DNA of 64,000 bases from Oribacterium parvum ACB1 (GCF_000238055.2 NZ_KE148312.1:2228501-2292500), one strand, 5' to 3'. Numbered from the stretch's first letter, positions 7,898-17,282 are shown. The notes: a model not told the origin generated them from the letters alone. Program-made: numbers and translations.

Positions 7898-8920
7898 TTA
7901 GTATTTATTGAGATAGTCCTTGTTTTTTTTCCTTGTCCCACTTGGAACTGCTCCAAATCTTTGGACTTCCATAGCAACAGAAAGAGCCGCATAATCTCCG
8001 ATATTATCACTAAGTTTTGATTTTTCTATTTTACATAAGTTTACACTTTCTGTAAAACATTCTTCCCGAATTACTGCCTCTACTTTTTCTTTAAATAAAG
8101 CTTCGCATCGCTCATAAATACTGCCTATCACGATACATTCCGGATTTAGAATATCAATAAGTAAGGCAAGGCCTCTTCCCAAATAATGGGCAGAACGATC
8201 AAATACTGACCTAGCAAAGGGAGAACCGCCTTTTACTAAAGAAGCCAGGTTTTTTACGGTAAAGTCTGTGATACCTTTGTCCTGTTCTTCCAAACTGCCC
8301 TCTTCTTCTCTTTCTTTATACATCCTCCTTGCCATCTCTTTAATGCCATTTCCGGAGCAAAATCCTTCAAAAGAGCCTTCTTTCCCGTAACCGAAGGAAC
8401 CACCCTTGGAAAGACGGATATGCCCTACTTCTCCTGCCATTCCGGAACTTCCCCGATATAAACTTCCATTCAAAATCAGTCCAGCTCCCATCCCTGTTCC
8501 AAAGGTCAAAAAAATCATGTTTTTTGTCCCCTGACCTGCTCCAAATCTCCACTCACAAAGGGCGCAGGCATTGGCATCATTTTCCAAAAAAGAAGGAACT
8601 TGAATTCTATCCTCTAAAATACGCTTTATAGGAATCTCATCATAGCCGGGAAGATTTGGTGGCGATAGAATCAGTCCTTTTTCTTCATCTAATGGCCCAC
8701 CGCAGCTGACTCCTGTGGATTGAAGTTGGATATTTTTTTCTAAAAGGAAGGCTTCTCCTATCTTGCAGAGGCATTCTATCGTTTCCAAAGGACTTCTGTT
8801 TCCCTGAAAAGTAGGAATTGCCTCCCTTTTCAAAATTTCTATGGGACCTCCCGTATCTCTTCCCAAAATGACAGCAGATTTTGTTCCTCCTAAATCAAAT
8901 CCTAAATAATATCTCTCCAT
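7898..8920 (-). CDS. ROK-family sugar kinase or regulator-like protein
   Basis: A 340-residue ROK protein with the ATP-binding motif FDLGGTKSAVIL at 8-19, an NDANACALCEW catalytic-site region and GTGMGAGLILNG. The usual zinc-binding Cys cluster (CxCGxxGCxE) is replaced by a GYGKEGSFEGFCSG form, as in a clostridial branch of the family. No helix-turn-helix is present, so this is a kinase-type member (glucokinase, allose or N-acyl-hexosamine kinase cannot be told apart). It is the last gene of the ribose-type ABC operon, 86 bases after the binding protein, so it probably phosphorylates the imported sugar. Confidence 0.88.
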   Translation of the reverse strand: MERYYLGFDLGGTKSAVILGRDTGGPIEILKREAIPTFQGNRSPLETIECLCKIGEAFLLEKNIQLQSTGVSCGGPLDEEKGLILSPPNLPGYDEIPIKRILEDRIQVPSFLENDANACALCEWRFGAGQGTKNMIFLTFGTGMGAGLILNGSLYRGSSGMAGEVGHIRLSKGGSFGYGKEGSFEGFCSGNGIKEMARRMYKEREEEGSLEEQDKGITDFTVKNLASLVKGGSPFARSVFDRSAHYLGRGLALLIDILNPECIVIGSIYERCEALFKEKVEAVIREECFTESVNLCKIEKSKLSDNIGDYAALSVAMEVQRFGAVPSGTRKKNKDYLNKY

Positions 8921-9006
8921 GCATTCCTCTTTTTTTCTTCAATTCATGCAAGAAAAGCGGCTTCAGATTATTCTAAAAGCCGCCTTCCTATTCCTTTTGT
9001 TAAAGC

Positions 9007-10029
9007 TTACTTAAGCTTATCCTTATTTAAAACGGATACACCGGTATCCACAGTCTCGCCCTTTAAGTCTTTTCCATTCAAAGATTCTACTAATGCATCC
9101 ACACCCATCTTACCCATGACATCCGGATTTTGTGCCATTGTGCAAAGAAGATATCCATCCTGAATTAAGCTCTTAATATTGTCAGACTTATCAAAACCTA
9201 CACCGATAATCTTGCTATCGCCGGAAGCCTTAATTGCATTTCCTGTTCCTACAGTAGAGCCTTCGTTTGCACCAAAGATTCCTACTACACCCTTGGTAAT
9301 ATAGTTTTCTGCAATGGTCTGTGCCTTCGCAGCATCTCCGTCACAGTATTGTGTCTCTTCGATAGTGAACTTGGAGCCTTCAAAAGCCTCTCTGAAGCCG
9401 CTGTCACGGTCTACTGTGGACTGGGTAGAAGCATTGGTACTGATAATACCGATAGTTCCTTCTGTAACCCCCTGTGCTTCCAAAGCTTTTCTCATTTCTT
9501 CTCCGGCAGTCTTTCCACCCTGCTTGTTGTTGGTTGCAAAGCTTGCTTCCGCATCTACATTGGCAGGAGAATCCACATAAACAATCTTGATTCCCTGTGC
9601 TTGTGCTTCCTTTAAAGAAGCAGAAATGGCATCCGGCCCGTTTGCTGCAATCATAATTCCGTCCACGCCGCCGGCAACGGCATTGTTTACACACTCAATC
9701 TGCTTGGAGTCATCCTTGGTATCCGGAGACATAAACTTTACTTCCACGCCAACGAGCTTTGCTTCCGCCTGAGCGCCTTCATTTAAGGTAACCCAGTGCT
9801 GGTCAAGAGAATCCATAGTAATAAGAGCCAGTTTATAAGGCTTATCAGCCTTTACTGTTGTCTCTCCACTGTTCTCCGCCTTTTCCTCCGTAGCCTTTTC
9901 CTCTCCTGCTGCTGTAGTTCCTTCCGTCACTGCCGCAGTAGTGTCTTTAGCATCCTGCTTATCCGAACTGCAGCCAAAGAGCATTGCAGCGGATAAAAGA
10001 GTTGCAAGCAAGATAAGTTTCTTTTTCAT
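9007..10029 (-). CDS. Ribose-type ABC transporter sugar-binding lipoprotein
   Basis: A 340-residue periplasmic-binding-protein family (Peripla_BP_4, RbsB-like) lipoprotein. The signal peptide ends in lipobox MLFGC (Cys20), followed by a Thr/Ala/Glu linker to about 60, then the two-lobe sugar-binding fold (LALITMDSLDQHWVTLNEGA; DGIMIAANGPDAI; GIFGANEGSTVG; VGFDKSDNI). It captures a pentose, hexose or similar sugar outside the membrane. It follows the permease by 38 bases. The sugar cannot be named from sequence. Confidence 0.93.
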   Translation of the reverse strand: MKKKLILLATLLSAAMLFGCSSDKQDAKDTTAAVTEGTTAAGEEKATEEKAENSGETTVKADKPYKLALITMDSLDQHWVTLNEGAQAEAKLVGVEVKFMSPDTKDDSKQIECVNNAVAGGVDGIMIAANGPDAISASLKEAQAQGIKIVYVDSPANVDAEASFATNNKQGGKTAGEEMRKALEAQGVTEGTIGIISTNASTQSTVDRDSGFREAFEGSKFTIEETQYCDGDAAKAQTIAENYITKGVVGIFGANEGSTVGTGNAIKASGDSKIIGVGFDKSDNIKSLIQDGYLLCTMAQNPDVMGKMGVDALVESLNGKDLKGETVDTGVSVLNKDKLK

Positions 10030-10067
10030 AATGTTTTCCTCTCTTTCTATATTATAGCAATCCTCAC

Positions 10068-11075
10068 TTACTGCTTATTCTTCTTGGAAAATACATTTCC
10101 GCTTCGAACCAAGACATCCATGAGTACTGCCAGTACCACAATTACACCGATTACAATTCGCTGAATACCTACCTGAGCCCCCACCATGTTTAAACCATTT
10201 TCCAAAGTCTGCCAAAGCAGTGCTCCCTGAAAGGTTCCCAGTAAGAGGCCGGAGCCTCCAAGAGGAGATACTCCTCCGATTACACCGGCGGCAACACCAT
10301 ACATTTCGTACATATTTCCGGCTTCCATATTTCCCATTCCGGCCTGTGCGCAGAGGATAAATCCAACAATCACCGAGCAAAATGCGGAAATCAGGTAGGT
10401 TTTCTTAATAACGGAAACAATATCTACACCGGAAAGTCTGGAAGCTTCTTTATTGGAGCCAACAGCATAAATATGTCTGCCAAGCTTGGTTTTTCCTAAG
10501 ATAAAAGTAAAAATCAGGAAAATCAAAAAGGCGATCCAGAAGGTTGTATAGATGCCCAGAATCTTTCCGTAGTAAAAGGCATCCTGAAAAAATTTACCTT
10601 GATCCTTTCCTAAGATGCTGGCAATGTTATCCGTATTTCGGTTTCCGTTGACCAGATAAGCAATGCCTCTTGCCACAAACATGGTTCCCAGGGTGGCAAT
10701 AAAAGGAGGCATCTGGAACTTTCCTACCAATTCTCCGTTCACATATCCGATAATAAGACCAATCAGGAGGCTGACCAACAGAGCTACCACAATGGGCACT
10801 CCTCTTGTCATCAAGCTTGCGGTCACCATGGCACTCATTCCCACCACGGAACCGATGGATAAGTCAATGTTCCCGGTAATCATGACAAAGCTTTGTCCGA
10901 TTCCGATGAGTAAATACTTTGCCATGGAACGAAGAAGATTTAAGTTGTTTTGTAAAGAAAAGACCTTGTCATTGATACATCCGAAAACAACGTAAATGAT
11001 TACTAGCCCCACAAAGGCAGTAATTGCTCCTCTCATTCCTCTGATTCTCAGTATTTCTTTTACTTTGTTTTTCAT
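10068..11075 (-). CDS. Ribose-type ABC transporter permease (RbsC-like)
   Basis: A 335-residue BPD_transp_2 family permease with about ten hydrophobic segments and the family signature NIDLSIGSVVGMSAMV and TLGTMFVARGIAYL. It forms the sugar channel with the double-domain ATPase upstream. The start at the ATG at 11075 is chosen because GGGGAG lies five bases upstream; an ATG five codons earlier lacks a proper site. It lies 88 bases after the ATPase gene. Confidence 0.94.
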   Translation of the reverse strand: MKNKVKEILRIRGMRGAITAFVGLVIIYVVFGCINDKVFSLQNNLNLLRSMAKYLLIGIGQSFVMITGNIDLSIGSVVGMSAMVTASLMTRGVPIVVALLVSLLIGLIIGYVNGELVGKFQMPPFIATLGTMFVARGIAYLVNGNRNTDNIASILGKDQGKFFQDAFYYGKILGIYTTFWIAFLIFLIFTFILGKTKLGRHIYAVGSNKEASRLSGVDIVSVIKKTYLISAFCSVIVGFILCAQAGMGNMEAGNMYEMYGVAAGVIGGVSPLGGSGLLLGTFQGALLWQTLENGLNMVGAQVGIQRIVIGVIVVLAVLMDVLVRSGNVFSKKNKQ

Positions 11076-11163
11076 TTTCACTCCCCGCAAAACAGATATT
11101 TTTCAAGCCTGATACTCCTGCTTTTCTTAGCTAAGCCCTTTTCTCCGTAACGGATTACCTCGC

Positions 11164-12663
11164 TTATACCTTTTCTTCATACCTTGTTGCCAACTTCAAA
11201 ATATTTTCCTGATTTGCCTCTTCCCGACTTAATTCCCCTGTGATTCTCCCATCACAGAATATCAAGATTCGATCGGACATTCCCAGCACTTCTTCCATTT
11301 CCGAAGAAATAAAGAGAACTCCTACCCCCTTCTTCTTCAGTTCATTCATAATTTGATAAATTTCCACTTTGGCTCCGATATCGATTCCTCTAGTGGGTTC
11401 ATCAAAAAGGATTACCTTAGGATTTCTTACCAACCATTTGCCTAAAACCACCTTCTGTTGATTTCCTCCGGAAAGATTCTTGGAAATCATTTCCCGGTCC
11501 TTAGCTTTAACATTCAAGCTTTTTATGGTATCCTCACTAATTTTCAACTCTAAGTCCTTAGATAGAACTCCTAGAGAATTTTTTATGCTGTCCAGATTAG
11601 GGAGAGATATATTCTCTCGTATGCTTAAATCCGTACAAAGTCCGTCTTTTCTTCTGTCTTCCGGAATTAAAGCCATACCGAGCTCTATGCTATCCTTAGG
11701 TGTATTTGTCTTAACTTCCTCTCCAAAAAGGTAGATTTTCCCGGAAGTCTTTTCATCCACCCCGAAAAGCGCTCTGGTCATCTCCGTTCTTCCCGCCCCC
11801 ATCAGCCCCGCAATTCCAAGGATTTCTCCTTCATACAGGCTAAAAGAAATATCTCTTACCTTGGGGCCGGCATTTAAATTCTCTACTCTAAGGATTTCTT
11901 TTCCCTTCTCACAGTGTATTCGTGGGAATTTGTCCTGAATTTCTCTTCCCACCATGTGTCGGATAATGTCATCAATGGAAAATTCATTTAAGTCGCCGGA
12001 GATAACATTTTCCCCGTCTCGTAAAATGCTAACCTTATCCACTATTGCTCGAAGTTCATCCAGTCTATGGGAAATGTAGATAATTCCCCTTCCCTCATCC
12101 CTTAGCTTTCGAATTACCCGGAAAAGGTCCTCAATTTCCTTTCTGCTTAAGGCGGATGTCGGCTCATCCATGATAAGAACCTTGGCATCTTGAGAAAGAG
12201 CCTTGGCTATCTCCACCATCTGTTGTTCCGATACTTTTAAGTCCCCTGCCAGCTCTGTAGACTTCATGCTGATGCCCAAATCATCCAATATCTTCTGGGC
12301 TTCCTCATCCATCTTTTTATGATTCAGACTTAACCCTTCCATCACTTCTCTACCTAAGAAGATATTTTCACTCACGCTTAAATCATTACACAGGTTCATT
12401 TCCTGATGGATGATGGCAACACCCTTATTCTGTGCTTCTTTCGGATTTTGAAAATGGCAAAGCTCTCCGTCTAAATAGATTTCTCCCTCATCTTTACTGT
12501 AGATTCCGCTTAGAATCTTCATTAAAGTGGATTTTCCTGCACCGTTCTCTCCTAAAAGTGCCAAAATCTCTCCATGGCCTAATTCCAGATTTACACCTTT
12601 CAAAACCTTGGTACCGGAAAAAGACTTGGAAATATTTTTCATTTGCACCAAAACATTCCCCAT
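11164..12663 (-). CDS. Ribose-type ABC transporter ATPase (RbsA-like, two ABC domains)
   Basis: A 499-residue tandem ABC ATPase. Domain 1 has Walker A GENGAGKS (38-45), a family-typical relaxed signature (LKVSEQQ) and Walker B VLIMDEPTSAL. Domain 2 has the degenerate Walker A (GLMGAGRTE) typical of RbsA, a full LSGGNQQ and VILFDEPTRGI. It is the first gene of the sugar operon. The neighbouring histidine kinase ends in a region that resembles domain 1 of this protein, which is worth noting when thinking about regulation. Confidence 0.95.
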   Translation of the reverse strand: MGNVLVQMKNISKSFSGTKVLKGVNLELGHGEILALLGENGAGKSTLMKILSGIYSKDEGEIYLDGELCHFQNPKEAQNKGVAIIHQEMNLCNDLSVSENIFLGREVMEGLSLNHKKMDEEAQKILDDLGISMKSTELAGDLKVSEQQMVEIAKALSQDAKVLIMDEPTSALSRKEIEDLFRVIRKLRDEGRGIIYISHRLDELRAIVDKVSILRDGENVISGDLNEFSIDDIIRHMVGREIQDKFPRIHCEKGKEILRVENLNAGPKVRDISFSLYEGEILGIAGLMGAGRTEMTRALFGVDEKTSGKIYLFGEEVKTNTPKDSIELGMALIPEDRRKDGLCTDLSIRENISLPNLDSIKNSLGVLSKDLELKISEDTIKSLNVKAKDREMISKNLSGGNQQKVVLGKWLVRNPKVILFDEPTRGIDIGAKVEIYQIMNELKKKGVGVLFISSEMEEVLGMSDRILIFCDGRITGELSREEANQENILKLATRYEEKV

Positions 12664-12764
12664 ATTCGCCTCTTTTTCACAATCTAAAATATCCCTTTTC
12701 TTTCATTTTAGAAGATTTAAAAAGAAAGAAAAGGGAGAATATTTTTAGATTCCGGGGGACATTT

Positions 12765-13190
12765 TTATGCTTTATCCATCCTCTCATACACCTCTGCCAC
12801 GGAATGCTCTTTCAGTTCTTCTTCAAACTTTTTCTGCACTTCCAAAAGACTCTCGTCTAAGATCCTATGAATATTTTTTCCCACGGGGCAATTTGGGTTT
12901 GGCTTCTCATGGAAGTTAAAAAGCTCTCCCTGCCCGCTGGTTTCCACCGCCTGATAAATGTCTAAAAAGGAAATATCCTTTAAATCTCTTGTGATATGCA
13001 TTCCTCCCGGGCCACGTTTGATTTCTATAATTCCCGCCTCTCGAAGCTGAGACATAATGTTTCGAATAATTACCGGGTTACTGCCGATGCTGGCGGAGAG
13101 AAAATCACTGGTGAGCTTGTATTCTTCTTCAAAGTATTTCACCGCAATTAAAATGTGTAAGGCAATGGTAAATTTGGTTGAAACCTGCAT
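12765..13190 (-). CDS. Rrf2-family transcriptional regulator
   Basis: A 141-residue Rrf2/IscR-type winged-helix regulator (MQVSTKFTIALHILIAVKYF; TSDFLSASIGSNPVIIRNIM; GPGGMHITRDLKDISFLDIYQAVE). Only one Cys of the Fe-S-ligand region remains (PNCPVG), so it is not a typical three-Cys IscR and may be a non-cluster, YwnA-like member. The ATG at 13190 has GGAGG four bases upstream and matches the family start; the frame is open 12 codons further. Its target is unknown. Confidence 0.9.
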   Translation of the reverse strand: MQVSTKFTIALHILIAVKYFEEEYKLTSDFLSASIGSNPVIIRNIMSQLREAGIIEIKRGPGGMHITRDLKDISFLDIYQAVETSGQGELFNFHEKPNPNCPVGKNIHRILDESLLEVQKKFEEELKEHSVAEVYERMDKA

Positions 13191-13300
13191 AAATCCTCCG
13201 TCAAAATTATGTTTAATAATGTCCAATAGTAAAGTCTAGGCTTTGCTATAATAGCGCTTTAGAATGAACTACCGCTATCTCGCTGGCAGGACTCATTTAA

Positions 13301-13345
13301 AAAGAAAAAGCCATGATGTAATTTTACATTTTACATCATGGCTTT
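13301..13345 (-). terminator. Intrinsic terminator
   Basis: A perfect 15-bp stem (AAAGCCATGATGTAA at 13307-13321, complement at 13331-13345) is followed on the minus strand by a T-rich run. It ends the leftward ankyrin/DUF2262 cluster. Confidence 0.85.
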
Positions 13346-13454
13346 GCAAGCTTATTTCCGGGCAAGATGTAGCACAGAATTAGGGCGGTAGAATGCTAGA
13401 GCTATTTTATACAGCTTAAGGTTTGAAAATCGGCGCACGCACTTCCCTATCCTT

Positions 13455-13841
13455 TTAACAGCTCTTTATATATTCCTTATATAATGCCTGACTAAAAGCC
13501 TCTGACTTTACATTATTGACACCGTCTACTTTTGCTCCAGAATCCACAAGATACCTGATAACCTCTTCATCGCAGTACCTCACTGCAAGTAAGAATGAAG
13601 GATTCCCTTTTACATTCAGATTTGCTCCCTTTTCCACAAACCATTTTACAGAGTCAAAATTTTCCATAATAAGGGCAAGGTCTAAAGGGGAGAGTCTTGT
13701 ATATTTACCGAGTTTTATATCCTCTTCTATATCGAAGCCCTCAGATAAATGCTTATCTAAAGCCAATGTATCTCCGTTTATAATATCACTTACAATCCCG
13801 GGAACAGATTCAAAATCTCCTATGTCTTTTATTGTAATCAT
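13455..13841 (-). CDS. Small ankyrin-repeat protein
   Basis: A 128-residue protein with about two to three ankyrin repeats (LSPLDLALIMENFDSVKWFVEKGANLNVKG; FLLAVRYCDEEVIRYLVDSGAKVDG). The ATG at 13841 has GGAG seven bases upstream. It follows the longer ankyrin gene by 19 bases. Such proteins are common as accessory or immunity-like genes beside polymorphic toxins, but no toxin is visible here. Function unknown. Confidence 0.8.
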   Translation of the reverse strand: MITIKDIGDFESVPGIVSDIINGDTLALDKHLSEGFDIEEDIKLGKYTRLSPLDLALIMENFDSVKWFVEKGANLNVKGNPSFLLAVRYCDEEVIRYLVDSGAKVDGVNNVKSEAFSQALYKEYIKSC

Positions 13842-13860
13842 CTGCAATCTCCTGTGATTA

Positions 13861-14925
13861 TTATCTGTTATAATTTATTTCGCCTAGCGGAATTGTGTTA
13901 GGGTTTAAGATTACCCAACTAACTGCAAGCTCGCATAATCTTGTAATTACACCATCCTCAGCCAAACCTTTTCCATCTATCTTTGAAATAAGCACCTTAC
14001 TCTCTTCTATCTCCTTCTCTGACAGCGCATTTCCTTCTGCAAAATGAACCGGCAGCGAATTTAGCATATTTCTATAACTCCTATCCCAGTTTATTCCACC
14101 GTTTCTATTAATTTCATCGTCCACCCTGCCTGTTATGCGGATAACCTCTCCCTGCACCGTTTTTGCGGCTCCTGTCGATGGAATTAGTAAATCCCAAAGC
14201 TCATTATACTGCTCTTTCCAAGTGCTCCCCTTTACAAGAATAGGAGAAACGCCGCCATGTATTATTCTTTTTGCCACAGGCTTTGCACCAAAGATATTGT
14301 AGAGCTTTGACAGGGCTGTATCTACATCTTCACAGGAAGCTTCACTAAAGTCATCCCTGTGGAATTCAAAATCCTTACCGATTATTTCTACTTTTTCTGC
14401 CATCTCAGGCGTAATTTCTACACCTGCCTTTATTAACATTTCTGCTATTTGGGCCATAGGTACTACCCTTATTCCTCCGCACGCTGTAAGAGCGGCTAGT
14501 AGAGGAGTTTCGCCTCTTTCATTTTTAGCATTGACATCTGCACCCTTTTCAATCAAAAAGTGTACTGTATTAGGGCGGAAATACTCTGCTGCCATATGAA
14601 GCGGCGTATTTCCATATCTATTTGGCTTTTGTATATCTCCTCCCAGCTCATAAAGCAGTTTTACTGTATCCATGCCAAATGTTGCCTGACTGTACAAAGG
14701 TGTGCAGCCATAATAGTCAGGTATATTTACATCAAGTCCCTGCTTAACGAGCCAGATAACAAGCTCGTCAGGTACACCCTTGTAATGAAGTGCAGTGTGC
14801 AGACCGAATTTTCCATCATAGGCAGTAAGCTCACATTTATCATAGACAGCTTTAAGTGCTTCAATATCTCCGGACTTAATAAGCTCATCAAAGTCTTTTG
14901 GCAGGGTAACTCTTTTCTTAGCCAT
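13861..14925 (-). CDS. Ankyrin-repeat protein with uncharacterised C-terminal half
   Basis: A 354-residue cytoplasmic protein. Residues about 10-165 form four to five ankyrin repeats (HTALHYKGVPDELVIWLVKQ; GCTPLYSQATFGMDTVKLLY; GNTPLHMAAEYFRPNTVHFL; GETPLLAALTACG). The remaining half (about 170-354) is not recognised; it contains ELWDLLIPSTGAAKTVQGEV, a form seen in proteins with predicted immunity roles. It sits in a run with DUF2262, methyltransferase and remnant genes. Start ATG has GGAG upstream. Confidence 0.85.
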   Translation of the reverse strand: MAKKRVTLPKDFDELIKSGDIEALKAVYDKCELTAYDGKFGLHTALHYKGVPDELVIWLVKQGLDVNIPDYYGCTPLYSQATFGMDTVKLLYELGGDIQKPNRYGNTPLHMAAEYFRPNTVHFLIEKGADVNAKNERGETPLLAALTACGGIRVVPMAQIAEMLIKAGVEITPEMAEKVEIIGKDFEFHRDDFSEASCEDVDTALSKLYNIFGAKPVAKRIIHGGVSPILVKGSTWKEQYNELWDLLIPSTGAAKTVQGEVIRITGRVDDEINRNGGINWDRSYRNMLNSLPVHFAEGNALSEKEIEESKVLISKIDGKGLAEDGVITRLCELAVSWVILNPNTIPLGEINYNR

Positions 14926-14951
14926 TATTCTTCTCCTTCGTTTTATTTAAA

Positions 14952-15110
14952 TCATTTGTAATACATCCAAAATGGAAGATTAACATTAAGCAGTGGCAAT
15001 TTTGCAGAGAAAATTTCATCTATAATTCCCTCTTCAACTTTATTTTGGCCTTCCATTATATAAAACTCAGTTCCACAGACTAATCCGGAATAATCAACCT
15101 CTTCATAAAT
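14952..15110 (-). pseudogene. C-terminal remnant of an unidentified gene
   Basis: After the double TAA that ends the methyltransferase gene the same frame is open for 52 more codons to a TGA and reads like protein (VCGTEFYIMEGQNKVEEGII ... LPFWMYYK). There is no start codon with a ribosome site except an internal ATG without one. I read it as the tail of a decayed gene; I do not recognise the family. Confidence 0.4.
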
Positions 15111-15113
15111 TTA

Positions 15114-15875
15114 TTATTTCTTTTTAGCCACAAAATAATATCTATGAATTTTCCCCTTAATTACACCTTCTTTATCAAGAATTTCCTGTGCTTTAAAAAG
15201 ATTATCCTGATATTTCTCCACTTCAAAACCCGGAAATTCCCAATCAATAATTCTGGCAAACCAAACCAGTGCACCTACATCATAAAACTCTATCGGTCTG
15301 TAGACTTCATCTGCTTCCACAATGTCAAATCCGTTATCAGTAAATTTCTGTCTTGCAATACTTAAATATGCTTCCGGAAAAGGAATTTCAACATCACCTA
15401 TCAAAAGTTCTACAAGTTCTCTGTCATTTTCTGCACCGACTTGTTGCGTAAGAAATACTCCTCCGCTTTTAAGAGTTCTTTTAATTTCGTTTATGTTATA
15501 TTGACCATGCCTGTTAGTAATAATGTCAAAGTAGTTATCTTCAAAAGGAAGAATATCTCCTCCTTCACATGCTTTAAAATCTATTCCTAAAGGAAGAAGT
15601 CTGTCCTCACATATTTTGATGTTTGGTTCATACCCTTCAATCGCAGCAGTATATTTAGCGTTTGCCATAAAAGACAAAAGAAATTCGCCACCTCCTGTTT
15701 CCATATCCAATAAATAATCTGTATCATTCAAATAGGATTTTATAATGTTTTCAAAATCCCAAGGGAGATCATCCTCTTCTCTATATCTTCCTCTAATATG
15801 TGAGAAATCCCAACCTTTAATATGCGCTATTTCCTGCTCAAGTAACCATTGATTTATAAGTGCTTGTTTTTCCAT
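15114..15875 (-). CDS. SAM-dependent class I methyltransferase
   Basis: A 253-residue Methyltransf_11/25-type enzyme. SAM motif I is LLDMETGGGEFLLSF (about 55-69), motif II near IEGYEPN, and motif IV DNYFDIITNRHG. The substrate is unknown; close clostridial proteins are annotated only as class I methyltransferases. Start at ATG 15875 is supported by GGAG five bases upstream; the frame is open 28 codons further into the end of the preceding gene. It follows the DUF2262 gene by 37 bases. Confidence 0.9.
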   Translation of the reverse strand: MEKQALINQWLLEQEIAHIKGWDFSHIRGRYREEDDLPWDFENIIKSYLNDTDYLLDMETGGGEFLLSFMANAKYTAAIEGYEPNIKICEDRLLPLGIDFKACEGGDILPFEDNYFDIITNRHGQYNINEIKRTLKSGGVFLTQQVGAENDRELVELLIGDVEIPFPEAYLSIARQKFTDNGFDIVEADEVYRPIEFYDVGALVWFARIIDWEFPGFEVEKYQDNLFKAQEILDKEGVIKGKIHRYYFVAKKK

Positions 15876-15912
15876 TTTTCTCCTTTCACTACCCAAAATA
15901 TCAGTATATGTT

Positions 15913-16764
15913 TTATCCCTCAATATCAGCCGACAATAGCCCCTTCTTAGGGCTTCCATTAACTGCTATGCTGTGTCCAAAGAAAAGGTCATCATCATCA
16001 AGATAAGCTGTAAATGAACCTCCCGATGTCACCCATATTAAGCTTAAGCTAATTCTCTTTGCAAAGCTTTCTTCTGTAATTAAAGCAGCTTCTTCATCAG
16101 ATTCTGCCCATTCACAAGCAAGTTTTGTAAGCTTTTGGGCCGCAAAACTATGCAGGTCTGCATCCCATTTTTCCTGTTCCAAAACCATTGTTTTTATAGC
16201 CTTTTTAGCCTTTGTTATACCGCTCTTATTATCCTTGTCTACATATAAAGATATATGTATCCTGCCACCAAGCCAAGCTATGTTTCCCTCAAAACATTTA
16301 ATTTGTTTATCATAAGTCAGTTCACCCAATACATCATCTTGCAAAATTATCGGCTTTCTATACTCTGTAAGTATTTCTTCAAGTTCCGGACAAGCTACGT
16401 TTTTTTCAAGAACTTCTACAACCAAAAACAAGTTTTTTATCGGCAATGCACCGTTTGGAACTTCCTCTGGTAGCTTTTCACGTACCTTTAATCTGTAAAT
16501 AGTTTCATCTTCAAATTGATATGGCAGATTTTCTGTGTCTGTGACAGGAAATGCTATCCGTCCTTCCTCCTTATGCAGTTCACCTGTTTTACAGTCCACA
16601 TAGGCTAAAAAATAAGCCTCCCAGTCCCAAAAACCGTTTCTAAGACTTCCACCACCACCTTCATGTCTTAGAATAATAATCTCTCTTTCTTCTTTCTCAA
16701 AAGAGTTTTCCCATTCACTCTGTGTCATTTTATTTCTTAGTCTTATGTATTCTATTAATTCCAT
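15913..16764 (-). CDS. DUF2262 domain protein
   Basis: A 283-residue soluble protein. The C-terminal half (about 150-283) matches DUF2262: FEGNIAWLGGRIHISLYVD, EESFAKRISLSLIWVTSGGS, then an acidic DDDDLFFGHSI with G-rich end. The N-terminal half is not recognised. DUF2262 proteins are often found in gene clusters near polymorphic toxins and may act as immunity proteins; that is a context inference, not shown here. GGAGAG lies four bases before the ATG at 16764. It heads the leftward cluster next to a group II intron remnant. Confidence 0.82.
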   Translation of the reverse strand: MELIEYIRLRNKMTQSEWENSFEKEEREIIILRHEGGGGSLRNGFWDWEAYFLAYVDCKTGELHKEEGRIAFPVTDTENLPYQFEDETIYRLKVREKLPEEVPNGALPIKNLFLVVEVLEKNVACPELEEILTEYRKPIILQDDVLGELTYDKQIKCFEGNIAWLGGRIHISLYVDKDNKSGITKAKKAIKTMVLEQEKWDADLHSFAAQKLTKLACEWAESDEEAALITEESFAKRISLSLIWVTSGGSFTAYLDDDDLFFGHSIAVNGSPKKGLLSADIEG

Positions 16765-16833
16765 TATTCTCTCCAATCAATCCCAAACGATTTCCGAACA
16801 TTTATAATTTTCAATACATATAATTATTCCTAA

Positions 16834-17233
16834 ATCGAGTAGGAGGCGGTGACTAACCGCCGTCCTCTCCCAGCACTGTACGTACGGTTCTCGTATACAG
16901 CGCTTTCAATAGTTGATGTGCACAAACTGATATGCTGTGGCTAAATCGTAAAAGCCTCTGTTTATCAGTCTTTCTTTTGTCATTGCCATATTAATAGCAA
17001 CTGTATGTGTTGTAAACCAATAGCCACGTCTGCTGTTTGCCGCTTTCCATGCTAGGTCTTTTGGAACTCCCATTACCTTAAGATTTCGGTATCTAGTTCG
17101 CACACGTTTCTTCCTCTCCATCTATCTGCCTCATTTATCATGCATGATTCCGTGTAGTTATTGGACTTATCCTTTCCACTACCAGGCGGATTCGGGACTT
17201 TAACCCGTTAGAAACGTGCGCCGCTAGGCGCAC
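16834..17233 (-). mobile_element. Group II intron remnant, copy 1 (internally deleted)
   Basis: On the minus strand the element starts with GTGCG at 17233 (group II 5' consensus GUGYG) within GTGCGCC-TAGC-GGCGCAC, continues with ~120 bases of domain I-like RNA, jumps to the last ~70 codons of an intron-encoded protein, and ends with the hairpin-rich 3' domains (GAGGACGGCGG..CCGCCTCC, ACTCGAT at 16834). Most of the intron is missing. The 5' end lies just beyond a terminator hairpin (17246-17267), the kind of site used by group IIC introns. Copy 2 is at 20632-21150. Confidence 0.75.
16906..17112 (-). pseudogene. Intron-encoded reverse transcriptase/maturase, C-terminal fragment (copy 1)
   Basis: About 69 codons match the end of a group II intron protein: RVRTRYRNLKVMGVPKDLAW, NSRRGYWFTTHTVA, then FYDLATAYQFVHINY and stop. 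Reverse transcriptase and most of domain X are absent, and there is no endonuclease domain after the stop-proximal part, as in short IEPs. The upstream end stops abruptly near 17112, where copy 2 continues with CIWKQWK. Not functional. Confidence 0.85.
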
Positions 17234-17245
17234 TATAAGAAAAAC

Positions 17246-17275
17246 CTGCCAGCCTGAGAGCTGGCAGATTTTTTT
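17246..17275 (+). terminator. Intrinsic terminator (plus strand), also next to the intron 5' end
   Basis: The 7-bp stem CTGCCAG/CTGGCAG (17246-17252, 17261-17267) is followed by a T7 run on the plus strand. On the minus strand the same hairpin is followed by TTTTTCTTATA and then the intron start, consistent with terminator-targeted intron insertion. Confidence 0.7.
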
Positions 17276-17282
17276 GGGGCAG

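Noticed and set aside
9404-9694. Cys/Arg-rich minus-strand frame inside the sugar-binding protein gene
   Set aside because: Shadow frame of a well-supported lipoprotein gene.
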